DNA from: Thiotrichales bacterium
Lineage (GTDB): Bacteria; Pseudomonadota; Gammaproteobacteria; Thiomicrospirales; Thiomicrospiraceae
DNA: 5,757 bases
NCBI GenBank assembly: GCA_014763835.1
Contig: JACXUQ010000091.1
Location: forward strand, 1 to 5,757
Direction: 5' to 3'
The notes under the pieces are model-generated. The model made no database searches, was not told the origin of the DNA, and worked only from the letters and a program-made list of their open reading frames with translations. Below, piece after piece: positions 1 through 5,757 of the stretch (position 1 is the stretch's first letter; each line of letters opens with the position of its first letter). Made by a program: the position numbers and the translations under genes.

Positions 1-629
1 CGGTCTCCGAAGAGACCGGGTTGATCTGGATGTTGAGTGAATCCATGATCTCCCAGGCGGGACGACAAATCGCCAAATGGCAGCATCAGGGGATCGAACT
101 CAAATACTCCATCAATGTATCGGCCCGCCAGTTTGCCGATGATAACTTCTGCGATCAGGCCATCAACCAATTCAAGCGTCTGGGGGTCAACCCGGCGTCG
201 GTACAGATCGAACTGACCGAAACGGTGCTGCTGAACAATATCGAACGCAGTATCGAAAAGATTCACCTTCTGAAAGCGAAAGGTTTTTCGATTGCGCTCG
301 ACGATTTCGGTACGGGTTTTGCCTCGCTGCACTATCTGACGATGTTCCCGCTGGATACCATCAAGGTCGACCGTGCGTTTGTGGTCAATATTCTCGAGGA
401 TTCACGCCAGTACGCGATTGCCAAGTCGATTATCAACCTCGCCCACGACCTGGATCTGGTGGTGGTGGCCGAAGGCATCGAAACCGAAGAGCAGCGCCAG
501 CTTTTGGTGGATTTGGGGTGCGATATCGGCCAGGGTTACCTTTTCGGCCGTCCGATTGGACCCGAGCATATTTCGCTGTCAAAACTGGGCGCCGGCAGCT
601 GCATTCCCAACGGGGCCTGTCTGCAATAG
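1..629 (+). CDS. EAL-domain cyclic-di-GMP phosphodiesterase, C-terminal part (5' end outside window)
   Basis: Partial gene read in frame from base 3 (208 residues, TAG stop at 627-629). EAL enzymes hydrolyse c-di-GMP to linear pGpG and so lower this second messenger, which controls the biofilm/motility switch. Conserved EAL blocks appear in the usual order: SEETG-L at the left edge, NVSARQF (about 114-134), ELTE (210-221), DDFGTG (300-317), K in IKVDRAF (363-365), AEGIE (468-482) and QGYLF (531-545). All metal- and substrate-binding residues visible here (Asn, Glu, Asp-Asp, Lys, Glu, Gln) are intact, which suggests an active enzyme. The EAL signature itself, and any GGDEF, PAS or membrane segments, lie upstream of the window. 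About 18 residues follow the domain as a plain tail. Which of the many EAL paralogues this is cannot be decided. Two hairpins follow it, so it is probably not co-transcribed with queA. Confidence 0.94.
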   Translation, partial: VSEETGLIWMLSESMISQAGRQIAKWQHQGIELKYSINVSARQFADDNFCDQAINQFKRLGVNPASVQIELTETVLLNNIERSIEKIHLLKAKGFSIALDDFGTGFASLHYLTMFPLDTIKVDRAFVVNILEDSRQYAIAKSIINLAHDLDLVVVAEGIETEEQRQLLVDLGCDIGQGYLFGRPIGPEHISLSKLGAGSCIPNGACLQ

Positions 630-666
630 CGTCTGTGCTGACTGCAGACGCAATGGCGTCTTTATT
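629..666 (+). other. Alternative hairpins, possible weak terminator
   Basis: Three short segments can pair in two exclusive ways. GCGTCTG (629-635) is complementary to CAGACGC (645-651). AGACGC (646-651) is also complementary to GCGTCT (656-661) across an AATG loop, and that 6-bp stem runs into TTATT. The second fold looks like a weak intrinsic terminator immediately after the EAL stop codon; the first fold would prevent it. The pairing is seen directly, but any function is inferred. Confidence 0.45.
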
Positions 667-677
667 CCCCTCTGTCT

Positions 678-702
678 AAGCGCTTGAATGCAAGCGCTTT
701 TT
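678..702 (+). terminator. Rho-independent terminator of the EAL gene
   Basis: A perfect 9-bp stem, AAGCGCTTG (678-686) and CAAGCGCTT (691-699), encloses the tetraloop AATG and runs into five T residues (698-702). It lies 49 bp after the EAL stop and ahead of queA, so it should separate the two units. The opposite strand has no T-run after the stem, so it should act in the + direction only. Confidence 0.85.
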
Positions 703-712
703 AAGCGAAAAT
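684..712 (+). promoter_or_regulatory. Weak sigma-70-like promoter candidate for queA
   Basis: TTGAAT (684-689) and GAAAAT (707-712) each match the sigma-70 hexamers at 4 of 6 positions and are separated by 17 bp. The pair would start transcription near 719, giving queA a leader of roughly 58 bases. The -35 box falls inside the terminator hairpin. A promoter is expected here because the terminator isolates queA from upstream transcription, but this particular match is no better than chance would often give. Confidence 0.2.
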
Positions 713-776
713 AGCACGTTTTATTGTATGGACGCTTTTCGGGGTGCAGCTTTGCAGTCCCAGGCGCTGCTTCCGC

Positions 777-1832
777 GTGAAACGACAAGACTTTTTCTTT
801 GATCTACCCGAACATCTGATTGCCCAGCAGCCCGCCGCACAACGACGCGGCAGCCGGTTGCTGGTGCTTGATCCGAACCAGCCTCTCAATCAAAGCGTTT
901 GTGACCGCCGCTTTCCTGATCTGCTCGATTACCTGCAACCCGACGATATGCTGGTATTCAATAATACCAAGGTCATTCCGGCGCGACTTTTCGGGCAAAA
1001 GGCGACCGGCGGCAAGGTTGAGTTGTTGATTGAGCGCGTACTCGATCAGCACACCCTGTTGAGCCATGTGCGCTCCAGTAAGTCGCCCAAGGCCGGCGCC
1101 GTGCTCAGAATCGAGGACGCCTTTGAAGTGGAGGTGCTCGGCCGCGAAGACGCGCTGTTTGTGCTCAAGGTGTTAAGTGATACGCCGGCCTTGAACCTGA
1201 TCGAGCAATACGGCCATATGCCGTTGCCGCCTTATATCGAACGCGCCGAAGATCAGGCCGAGGATATGGAACGTTACCAGACGGTCTATTCCTCCAAACC
1301 TGGTGCGGTGGCCGCGCCCACCGCCGGTCTGCATTTTGACGAAGCCTTGCTGGACGAGATCAAAACCAAAGGGGTTACGCTCGGTTTTGTGACACTGCAT
1401 GTTGGTGCCGGCACCTTCAAACCGGTGCAGGTGGACGATATTGCCGAACATAAAATGCACTCCGAATATCTTGAAGTCAGTGCCGAGGTGGTGGCGCAGA
1501 TTAGACAGACGCGTGCCAGAGGCGGGCGGGTGTTTGCCGTAGGCACCACCAGTGTGCGTTGTCTGGAGAGCGCTGCCAGCTTCACTCCTTCCGGCGAAAT
1601 CGAACCCTATCAGGGCGAAACCGACATTTTTATCACGCCGGGTTACCGCTTCAAAGAGGTGGATGGCCTGATCACCAATTTCCACCTGCCGGAATCGACG
1701 CTGATTATGCTGGTTTCGGCATTGGCGGGTTACGAACACACCATGCACGCTTATGCGCATGCCGTGGCACAACAGTACCGTTTTTTCAGTTACGGCGACG
1801 CCATGTTGATTTTGCCGAAACAGCCCGATTAA
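777..1832 (+). CDS. queA: S-adenosylmethionine:tRNA ribosyltransferase-isomerase QueA
   Basis: Cytoplasmic enzyme of queuosine synthesis. It transfers and isomerises the ribosyl group of S-adenosylmethionine onto preQ1-modified tRNA, giving epoxyqueuosine at the wobble base. The 351-residue product has the family's usual length. Typical blocks are FNNTKVIPAR (61-70), KPGAVAAPTAGLHF (174-187), VTLHVGAGTF (205-214), GTTSVR (256-261), TNFHLPEST (300-308) and YRFFSYGDAM (334-343). The GTG at 777 is chosen because MKRQDFFFDLPEHLIA lines up without a gap with the E. coli N-terminus (MRVTDFSFELPESLIA). A GTG at 744 would add 11 residues (Cys- and Arg-rich) with no family counterpart. The ribosome binding site is poor: AGGCG at 762-766 is the only candidate. 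The gene is followed by tgt after 57 bp, its partner in the same pathway. Confidence 0.98.
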   Translation: MKRQDFFFDLPEHLIAQQPAAQRRGSRLLVLDPNQPLNQSVCDRRFPDLLDYLQPDDMLVFNNTKVIPARLFGQKATGGKVELLIERVLDQHTLLSHVRSSKSPKAGAVLRIEDAFEVEVLGREDALFVLKVLSDTPALNLIEQYGHMPLPPYIERAEDQAEDMERYQTVYSSKPGAVAAPTAGLHFDEALLDEIKTKGVTLGFVTLHVGAGTFKPVQVDDIAEHKMHSEYLEVSAEVVAQIRQTRARGGRVFAVGTTSVRCLESAASFTPSGEIEPYQGETDIFITPGYRFKEVDGLITNFHLPESTLIMLVSALAGYEHTMHAYAHAVAQQYRFFSYGDAMLILPKQPD

Positions 1833-1840
1833 AAACTCAG

Positions 1841-1868
1841 CAGGCCGGGTGCAGCGAGCGCCGGTCTG
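1841..1868 (+). other. Intercistronic hairpin between queA and tgt
   Basis: CAGGCCGG (1841-1848) pairs with CCGGTCTG (1861-1868), with one G-T wobble. After a one-base bulge, TGC (1850-1852) can pair with GCG (1858-1860) around an AGCGA loop. There is no T-run after the stem, so it does not look like a terminator. A role in mRNA processing or stability is possible but inferred. It ends 10 bases before the tgt Shine-Dalgarno sequence. Confidence 0.4.
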
Positions 1869-1889
1869 CAAACGTCTTAAGGAATACAG

Positions 1890-3008
1890 ATGGAATTTGA
1901 ATTAGATACGACTGACGGCCGTGCGCGCCGTGGCCGCTTGAAATTTGCCCGCGGCAATGTGGAAACGCCGGCGTTTATGCCGGTGGGCACCTACGGTTCG
2001 GTCAAAGGGATGACACCGGAGGAGATCAAGGCAACCGGGGCGCAGATTATTTTGGGCAACACCTTCCATCTGGCGCTGCGTCCGGGTACCGACATTATCG
2101 AGCTTCACGGCGACCTGCACGACTTTACCCATTGGGACGGTCCGATCCTGACCGATTCCGGCGGGTTTCAGGTGTTCAGTCTGGGTAAGATGCGCAAGAT
2201 CAAGGAAGAGGGCGTGACCTTCAGCAGTCCGGTGGACGGCGCCAAAATCTTCATGGGGCCGGAAGAATCGATGGAAGTGCAGCGCAAGCTCGGATCGGAC
2301 ATCGTGATGATTTTTGACGAATGCACCCCTTATCCGGCCAGTCATGAAGTGGCGAAGACGTCGATGGAGTTGTCGCTGCGTTGGGCCAAACGCTCCAAAG
2401 AGGCGCATGGCGACAGTCCGGCGGCGTTGTTCGGCATTGTGCAGGGCGGCATGTACGAAGACCTGCGCCGCGAATCGATTGCAAAACTCAAGGAGATCGG
2501 TTTTGACGGTTACGCCATCGGCGGCCTCTCGGTCGGCGAGCCCAAAGAGGAGATGATGGCCACGCTGGATTACACTGAACCGCATATGCCCAAGGACAAA
2601 CCGCGTTACCTGATGGGCGTGGGCAAACCCGAAGACATTGTCGAGGCGGTGCGCCGCGGCATCGATATGTTCGACTGTGTGATCCCCACGCGCAATGCGC
2701 GTAACGGTTTCCTGTTCACCTCGGAAGGGGTCATCAAAATCCGTAACGCCAAACACAAAACCAGTCTGCTGCCGTTGGATCCGAAATGCGACTGCTATAC
2801 GTGCCAGAACTATACCCGTGCTTATCTGCACCATCTGGACAAGTGTCACGAAATCCAGGGCGCGCGTTTAAATACGATCCACAATCTGCACTATTATCAG
2901 ACGCTGATGAAAGGCTTGCGCGAAGCGATTGCCGAGCACCGTCTGGAGGCGTTTGTGGCGGAATTCTACGAGGGTATCGGTCAGCCCATGCCGGCGTTGG
3001 AAGACTGA
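1890..3008 (+). CDS. tgt: tRNA-guanine transglycosylase Tgt
   Basis: Cytoplasmic enzyme that exchanges guanine 34 of tRNAs for Asp, Asn, His and Tyr with preQ1, just before the QueA step. The 372-residue protein follows E. coli Tgt almost throughout (MEFELDTTDGRARRGRL at the start). The TIM-barrel active site is intact: DSGGFQ with Asp89 as the proposed general acid/base, Asp143 in IFDECTPYP, the GIVQGG loop (182-187), and Asp262 in MFDCV, which corresponds to the catalytic nucleophile Asp264 of E. coli. PTRNARNG (266-273) is the tRNA-contacting stretch. The zinc site is complete, with Cys300, Cys302 and Cys305 in CDCYTC plus His331. The ATG at 1890 has AAGGA at 1879-1883, six bases upstream, so the start is well supported. 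A 315-codon open frame on the opposite strand inside this gene is a coding shadow. Confidence 0.99.
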   Translation: MEFELDTTDGRARRGRLKFARGNVETPAFMPVGTYGSVKGMTPEEIKATGAQIILGNTFHLALRPGTDIIELHGDLHDFTHWDGPILTDSGGFQVFSLGKMRKIKEEGVTFSSPVDGAKIFMGPEESMEVQRKLGSDIVMIFDECTPYPASHEVAKTSMELSLRWAKRSKEAHGDSPAALFGIVQGGMYEDLRRESIAKLKEIGFDGYAIGGLSVGEPKEEMMATLDYTEPHMPKDKPRYLMGVGKPEDIVEAVRRGIDMFDCVIPTRNARNGFLFTSEGVIKIRNAKHKTSLLPLDPKCDCYTCQNYTRAYLHHLDKCHEIQGARLNTIHNLHYYQTLMKGLREAIAEHRLEAFVAEFYEGIGQPMPALED

Positions 3009-3045
3009 ATGGGGATAAACCCTTGATGGGGGTGGCCTGTTGAGA

Positions 3046-3074
3046 TTTTTTTGCGGCATTTTTAGCAGATTTTT
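3046..3074 (+). promoter_or_regulatory. Spaced T-runs upstream of yajC, possible UP element or bend
   Basis: The 130-bp gap between tgt and yajC contains T-runs at 3046-3052, 3059-3063 and 3070-3074, beginning 13 and 11 bp apart, close to a helical turn. Such runs can bend DNA or bind the RNA polymerase alpha subunit. AT-rich -10-like strings occur downstream (TATAGA at 3106-3111, for example), but no convincing -35 partner was found. The first T-run has no good hairpin before it, so it is not a clear tgt terminator. Promoter activity is inferred. Confidence 0.25.
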
Positions 3075-3138
3075 GCCAAAAGCTGTGCCACAATAGGCGG
3101 GACTTTATAGACACGTTTTATACGATTAGGAGAAAACT

Positions 3139-3468
3139 ATGAGCTTTTTTATCAGCGATGCAATGGCAGAAGGAACCGCAGCGGCCCAGGGCGGCGGATG
3201 GGAAGGATTGATTCCGTTGATCCTGCTGTTTGTGGTGTTCTACTTCTTGTTGATCCGTCCGCAGCAGAAAAAAGTTAAAGAGCACAAAGCGCTGGTGGAA
3301 GCCCTGAAGAAGGGCGACGAAGTCGTGACTTACGGCGGTATGGGCGGCAAAATCCGCGAGTTGAGCGACACTTTCTGTGATGTCGAGATCGCCGATAATG
3401 TCGTCGTGAAAATCGAGCGCCAGAACATTGCGCGCTTGCTGCCAAAAGGCACGCTAAAAGGCGAATAA
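3139..3468 (+). CDS. yajC: Sec translocon accessory protein YajC
   Basis: Small inner-membrane protein that associates with SecDF and the SecYEG/YidC holotranslocon; its precise role is still unclear. The 109-residue product has the standard family size and layout. A short N-terminal stretch beginning MSFFISDAMA is followed by a Gly-rich linker and a single transmembrane helix at about 23-39. The hallmark RPQQKK (40-45) comes straight after the helix. A charged cytoplasmic domain follows, with KGDEVVTYGG (58-67) and the terminal LPKGT (101-105). The start is secure: AGGAGA at 3128-3133 lies just upstream of the ATG, and the first residues match E. coli YajC. The gene sits in its usual place between tgt and secD, but a strong terminator follows 15 bases after its stop, which is notable for a gene normally read together with secDF. 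Confidence 0.98.
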   Translation: MSFFISDAMAEGTAAAQGGGWEGLIPLILLFVVFYFLLIRPQQKKVKEHKALVEALKKGDEVVTYGGMGGKIRELSDTFCDVEIADNVVVKIERQNIARLLPKGTLKGE

Positions 3469-3483
3469 TCGTTACATATCAAT

Positions 3484-3505
3484 AAAAGGGGCTTTTGCCC
3501 CTTTT
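3484..3505 (+). terminator. Rho-independent terminator or attenuator between yajC and secD
   Basis: A perfect 9-bp stem pairs AAAAGGGGC (3484-3492) with GCCCCTTTT (3497-3505) around a TTTT loop, and T-rich sequence (GTTGTTT) continues after it. The stem has a GC core and an A-tract/U-tract, as in intrinsic terminators. The opposite strand also reads into TTTTATT, so it could work both ways, though no - strand gene is nearby. It should reduce transcription passing from yajC into secD. Confidence 0.9.
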
Positions 3506-3559
3506 GTTGTTTAAATCCCCTTGCTTTACGGCAAATGTTCCTAGAGATGGAATAAGACT

Positions 3560-5443
3560 ATGTTTCAAACACAACAAAAAGTGATAGCAAACCGTTATCC
3601 CGCCTGGAAATACCTGTTGTTGGTGGTGGTCACGGTCATCGGTCTGATCTATGCCGCGCCGAACCTGTTCGGTGACGATCCGGCGGTGCAGATTTCGCCG
3701 GCCAAGTCAGTGACCTTCAATGCAGCAACCCAAGAGGAGGTCAATAAAATCCTCACAGAAGCGCAGTTGGCGGTGAAATCCACGGAATTTGAAAACGGCC
3801 GTTTTCTGATCCGTTTTGACAACACCGAAGACCAGCTAAAGGCTAAGTCGCTGTTGAAGGATGCGCTGGGGCGTTCAGCCGTGGTGGCGTTGAACCTGGC
3901 GCCGGCGACTCCCGCATTTCTGAGCGATCTGGGCGCCCAGCCGATGTATCTGGGTCTGGATTTGCGCGGCGGGGTGCACTTTTTGATGGACGTGGACATG
4001 GACGCGGCAGTGGAAAAAGCCTATCTGCGTTATGTTGACGAAATCAAAGGCCGTCTGCGCGAGAGCAAAGTGCGTTATCTGGGGGTGGATTACGAGTCGG
4101 AAGAGCTGTTGGTCAAGTTCCGCGATGGCGAATCCATGCAGCAGGCGCAGGGCGTGCTCAATGAAAATTTCGGCGCGGATCTGAATATTCAGCCCAATAC
4201 CGAAACCGCCGCGCCGATGCTGGCGATGACCTTGTCCCCCAAGGCGATTGCCGACACCAAGAAGTTTGCGTTGCAGCAGAACATCACCACCTTGCGTAAC
4301 CGAATCAACGAGCTGGGCGTTGCCGAGCCGGTGATTCAGCAGCAGGGCGAGCGTCGCATTGTGGTGCAGTTGCCGGGTGTACAGGATACCGCGCGCGCCA
4401 AGGAGATCCTGGGGGCGACCGCTACGCTGGAATTCCGTCTAGTGGAAGAACGCGGCGATGCGCTGCAAGCCGAGAAAACGGGCTATGCGCCACACGGTGC
4501 CAAGTTGTATCACTTCCGTGACGGCACGCCGATTCTGCTGCAGCGCAGTGTGATCGTCAGCGGTGAAAACGTCATCAACGCGCAGTCGGGCATTGACCCG
4601 CAGCAGGGCTCGTCGATGGTCAGCGTGACCTTGGACGGGGCTGGCGGCCGCAAGATGCTGGCGACGACCAAAGAGAACGTCGGCAACCGCATGGCGGTGG
4701 TCTATATCGAGAACCGCGTGGAAACCGTTGAAGTCAACGGTGAGAAAGTTAAAAAACGCATCACTACCCGCGATGTCATCAACGCCGCGGTGATTCGCGG
4801 CCAGTTCGCCAACCGCTTCCAGATTACCGGCCTGGATTCGCCGCAGGAAGCGCAGGATTTGGCGCTGTTGCTGCGTGCCGGTGCCTTGGCCGCACCGATG
4901 GAGATCGTGGAGGAGCGTACCGTCGGGCCGAGCCTGGGGCAGGATAACATCGATCAGGGCTTTATGTCGGTAGTGGTCGGCTTCCTGCTGGTGCTGGTGC
5001 TGATGGCATGGCGTTACAAAACCTTTGGCATGGTGGCCAATCTGGCGTTGGCACTGAATCTGGTGATTATCGTCGCGGTGCTTTCGATGTTGCAGGCCAC
5101 GCTGACGCTACCGGGTATTGCCGGTATCGTCCTCACCGTTGGGATGGCGGTGGATGCCAACGTGCTGATTTTTGAGCGCATCCGCGAGGAGCTGAAAACC
5201 AGTTCGGTGCAGAGTGCCATTTATGCCGGTTACGAGAAGGCGTTTGTGACCATTGCCGACGCCAATATCACCACGTTATTGGCGGCGATTGTGCTGTTCA
5301 GTTTCGGAACCGGGGCGATCAAGGGCTTTGCGATCACCCTGTCGATCGGTATCGCCACCTCGATGTTTACCGCGATTTTGGGTACACGCGCCATCGTTAA
5401 TCTGATGTACGGCAACAAGCGTGTCGAAAAACTGTCTATTTAG
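3560..5443 (+). CDS. secD: Protein translocase subunit SecD
   Basis: Inner-membrane RND-superfamily protein that, with SecF, uses the proton-motive force to pull exported proteins out on the periplasmic side of SecYEG. The product is 627 residues (E. coli 615). TM1 is at about 17-34 in NRYPAWKYLLL, followed by NLFGDDPAVQI (35-45). The signature DLRGGVHF is at 134-141. The periplasmic P1 region runs to about 460, with LRNRINELGVAEP (245-257), LPGVQDTARAKEILGATATLEFRLV (271-295, split here only for reference) and LLLRAGALAAP (436-446). Five further helices lie at about 464-483, 489-511, 515-533, 566-584 and 590-612. Asp532 in VDANVLIFER matches the conserved Asp519 of E. coli TM4, proposed to take part in proton use. 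The C-terminus, YGNKRVEKLSI, is nearly that of E. coli. The ATG at 3560 has GGA at 3549-3551 and adds a few residues before NRYP; a GTG at 3581 is an alternative without a ribosome binding site. Confidence 0.99.
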   Translation: MFQTQQKVIANRYPAWKYLLLVVVTVIGLIYAAPNLFGDDPAVQISPAKSVTFNAATQEEVNKILTEAQLAVKSTEFENGRFLIRFDNTEDQLKAKSLLKDALGRSAVVALNLAPATPAFLSDLGAQPMYLGLDLRGGVHFLMDVDMDAAVEKAYLRYVDEIKGRLRESKVRYLGVDYESEELLVKFRDGESMQQAQGVLNENFGADLNIQPNTETAAPMLAMTLSPKAIADTKKFALQQNITTLRNRINELGVAEPVIQQQGERRIVVQLPGVQDTARAKEILGATATLEFRLVEERGDALQAEKTGYAPHGAKLYHFRDGTPILLQRSVIVSGENVINAQSGIDPQQGSSMVSVTLDGAGGRKMLATTKENVGNRMAVVYIENRVETVEVNGEKVKKRITTRDVINAAVIRGQFANRFQITGLDSPQEAQDLALLLRAGALAAPMEIVEERTVGPSLGQDNIDQGFMSVVVGFLLVLVLMAWRYKTFGMVANLALALNLVIIVAVLSMLQATLTLPGIAGIVLTVGMAVDANVLIFERIREELKTSSVQSAIYAGYEKAFVTIADANITTLLAAIVLFSFGTGAIKGFAITLSIGIATSMFTAILGTRAIVNLMYGNKRVEKLSI

Positions 5444-5446
5444 GAG
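5442..5446 (+). promoter_or_regulatory. secF ribosome binding site overlapping the secD stop codon
   Basis: AGGAG begins within the secD TAG stop (5441-5443) and lies nine bases before the secF ATG at 5456. It fixes the secF start over the in-frame ATGs at 5465 and 5471. Its overlap with the stop codon suggests that ribosomes finishing secD aid secF initiation. Confidence 0.75.
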
Positions 5447-5455
5447 TGTGGCGCA

Positions 5456-5757
5456 ATGAGCGAAATGACGATGCAAACTGAACAGGCCGCCATGCCGAAA
5501 CAGATTGACTTTATGGGCAAACGCCATCTGGCGGTGGCGTTTTCGATTCTGATGATTGTCGCCTCGGTCGTCGGTCTTTGGGTCAAGGGGTTGAACTTCG
5601 GTATCGATTTTACCGGCGGGACGATTATCGAGGTTTCTTATCCGCAGGCGGTCGATTTGAGCAAGGTGCGAAGCCAGCTGGCGAGCGCCGGTTATGAAGA
5701 AGCGGTGGCGCAGCACTTCGGTTCAGCCACCGACGTGTTGATCCGTATTGCGCCGCG
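5456..5757 (+). CDS. secF: Protein translocase subunit SecF, N-terminal part (3' end outside window)
   Basis: Partner of SecD in the proton-driven membrane complex assisting Sec-dependent export. Only 100 full codons are present; the gene runs off the right edge without a stop. A polar N-terminal tail of about 20 residues beginning MSEMTMQTEQ is followed by IDFMGKR and the first transmembrane helix (about 23-43). The SecF signature FGIDFTGGT is at 48-56, matching WGLDFTGGT of E. coli. After it comes the beginning of the periplasmic domain, with AGYEEAVAQHFGS and DVLIRI corresponding to AGFEEPMLQNFGS and DVMVRM in E. coli. The 12-bp distance from secD and the shared stop/ribosome-site sequence support co-transcription and coupled translation, as expected for two subunits needed in equal amount. 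Three Met codons within the first six residues leave slight doubt about the exact start. Confidence 0.98.
   Translation, partial: MSEMTMQTEQAAMPKQIDFMGKRHLAVAFSILMIVASVVGLWVKGLNFGIDFTGGTIIEVSYPQAVDLSKVRSQLASAGYEEAVAQHFGSATDVLIRIAP

Noticed and set aside
1..18. A perfect 7-bp inverted repeat, CGGTCTC/GAGACCG, with a CGAA loop at the left edge
   Set aside because: It encodes the conserved SEETG stretch of the EAL domain and has no T-run; it is most likely coincidence.
1173..1871. A 232-codon open frame on the - strand opposite queA
   Set aside because: It is a shadow of queA, with no ribosome site or recognisable protein features.
1963..1976. A 14-bp perfect palindrome (AAACGCCGGCGTTT) inside tgt
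   Set aside because: It encodes conserved Tgt residues around ETPAFM, and similar GCCGGC-centred palindromes arise easily in GC-rich codons (another 12-bp one is at 1404-1415 in queA). Nothing marks it as a binding site.
1902..2849. A 315-codon open frame on the - strand opposite tgt
   Set aside because: It lies wholly inside tgt, whose product is unmistakable. The translated sequence matches no family I recognise, and long antisense frames are common opposite GC-rich coding sequence.
3009..3052. A possible tgt terminator ending at the seven-T run 3046-3052
   Set aside because: No stable stem lies directly before the T-run; only a weak ACCC/GGGT pairing further upstream could be found.
2734..3114. 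A - strand open frame reaching from the tgt 3' end into the tgt-yajC gap
   Set aside because: Most of it is antisense to conserved tgt codons. The part in the gap is low-complexity AT-rich sequence with no protein character.
3535..3555. A six-codon frame (MFLEME) ending four bases before the secD start, considered as a Sec-monitoring leader peptide such as SecM or VemP
   Set aside because: It is far too short to carry an export signal and arrest sequence, and it has no ribosome site. Chance is the simplest explanation.
5014..5716. Several - strand open frames opposite secD and secF
   Set aside because: They are shadows of the membrane-protein genes on the + strand, with no independent start signals.

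Overview
The window looks like an ordinary chromosomal stretch from a moderately GC-rich gammaproteobacterium. Tgt, SecD, YajC and QueA can all be followed residue by residue against the Escherichia coli proteins as I remember them. SecD and SecF are separate genes rather than a fusion. The gene order queA-tgt-yajC-secD-secF is the classical gammaproteobacterial arrangement. The exact genus cannot be read from this sequence. All genes lie on the + strand, and no RNA gene, mobile element, CRISPR array or sign of recent transfer was seen.

Layout: (1) 1-629 is the C-terminal part of an EAL-domain cyclic-di-GMP phosphodiesterase, whose start lies outside the window. (2) 630-776 is a gap holding two consecutive hairpins. 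The second is a good intrinsic terminator that closes the EAL unit, and a weak promoter candidate for the next unit overlaps it. (3) 777-1832 is queA and 1890-3008 is tgt, separated by 57 bp containing a hairpin without a U-tract. (4) 3009-3138 is an AT-rich gap with three roughly helically spaced T-runs. (5) 3139-3468 is yajC. (6) 3469-3559 holds a near-perfect intrinsic terminator. (7) 3560-5443 is secD, followed after 12 bp by secF (5456 to the window end, truncated).

The genes fall into two functional pairs plus one outsider. Tgt inserts the queuosine precursor preQ1 into position 34 of GUN-anticodon tRNAs, and QueA then adds the epoxycyclopentanediol ring. YajC, SecD and SecF form the accessory membrane complex that helps SecYEG-SecA export proteins using the proton-motive force. 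The EAL protein belongs to c-di-GMP turnover and is transcriptionally insulated from the rest.

No previously undescribed system is apparent. The most useful observations are regulatory: the terminator between yajC and secD, which would partly uncouple SecDF from the upstream genes; mutually exclusive hairpins at the end of the EAL gene; and the GTG start of queA chosen over a longer reading.
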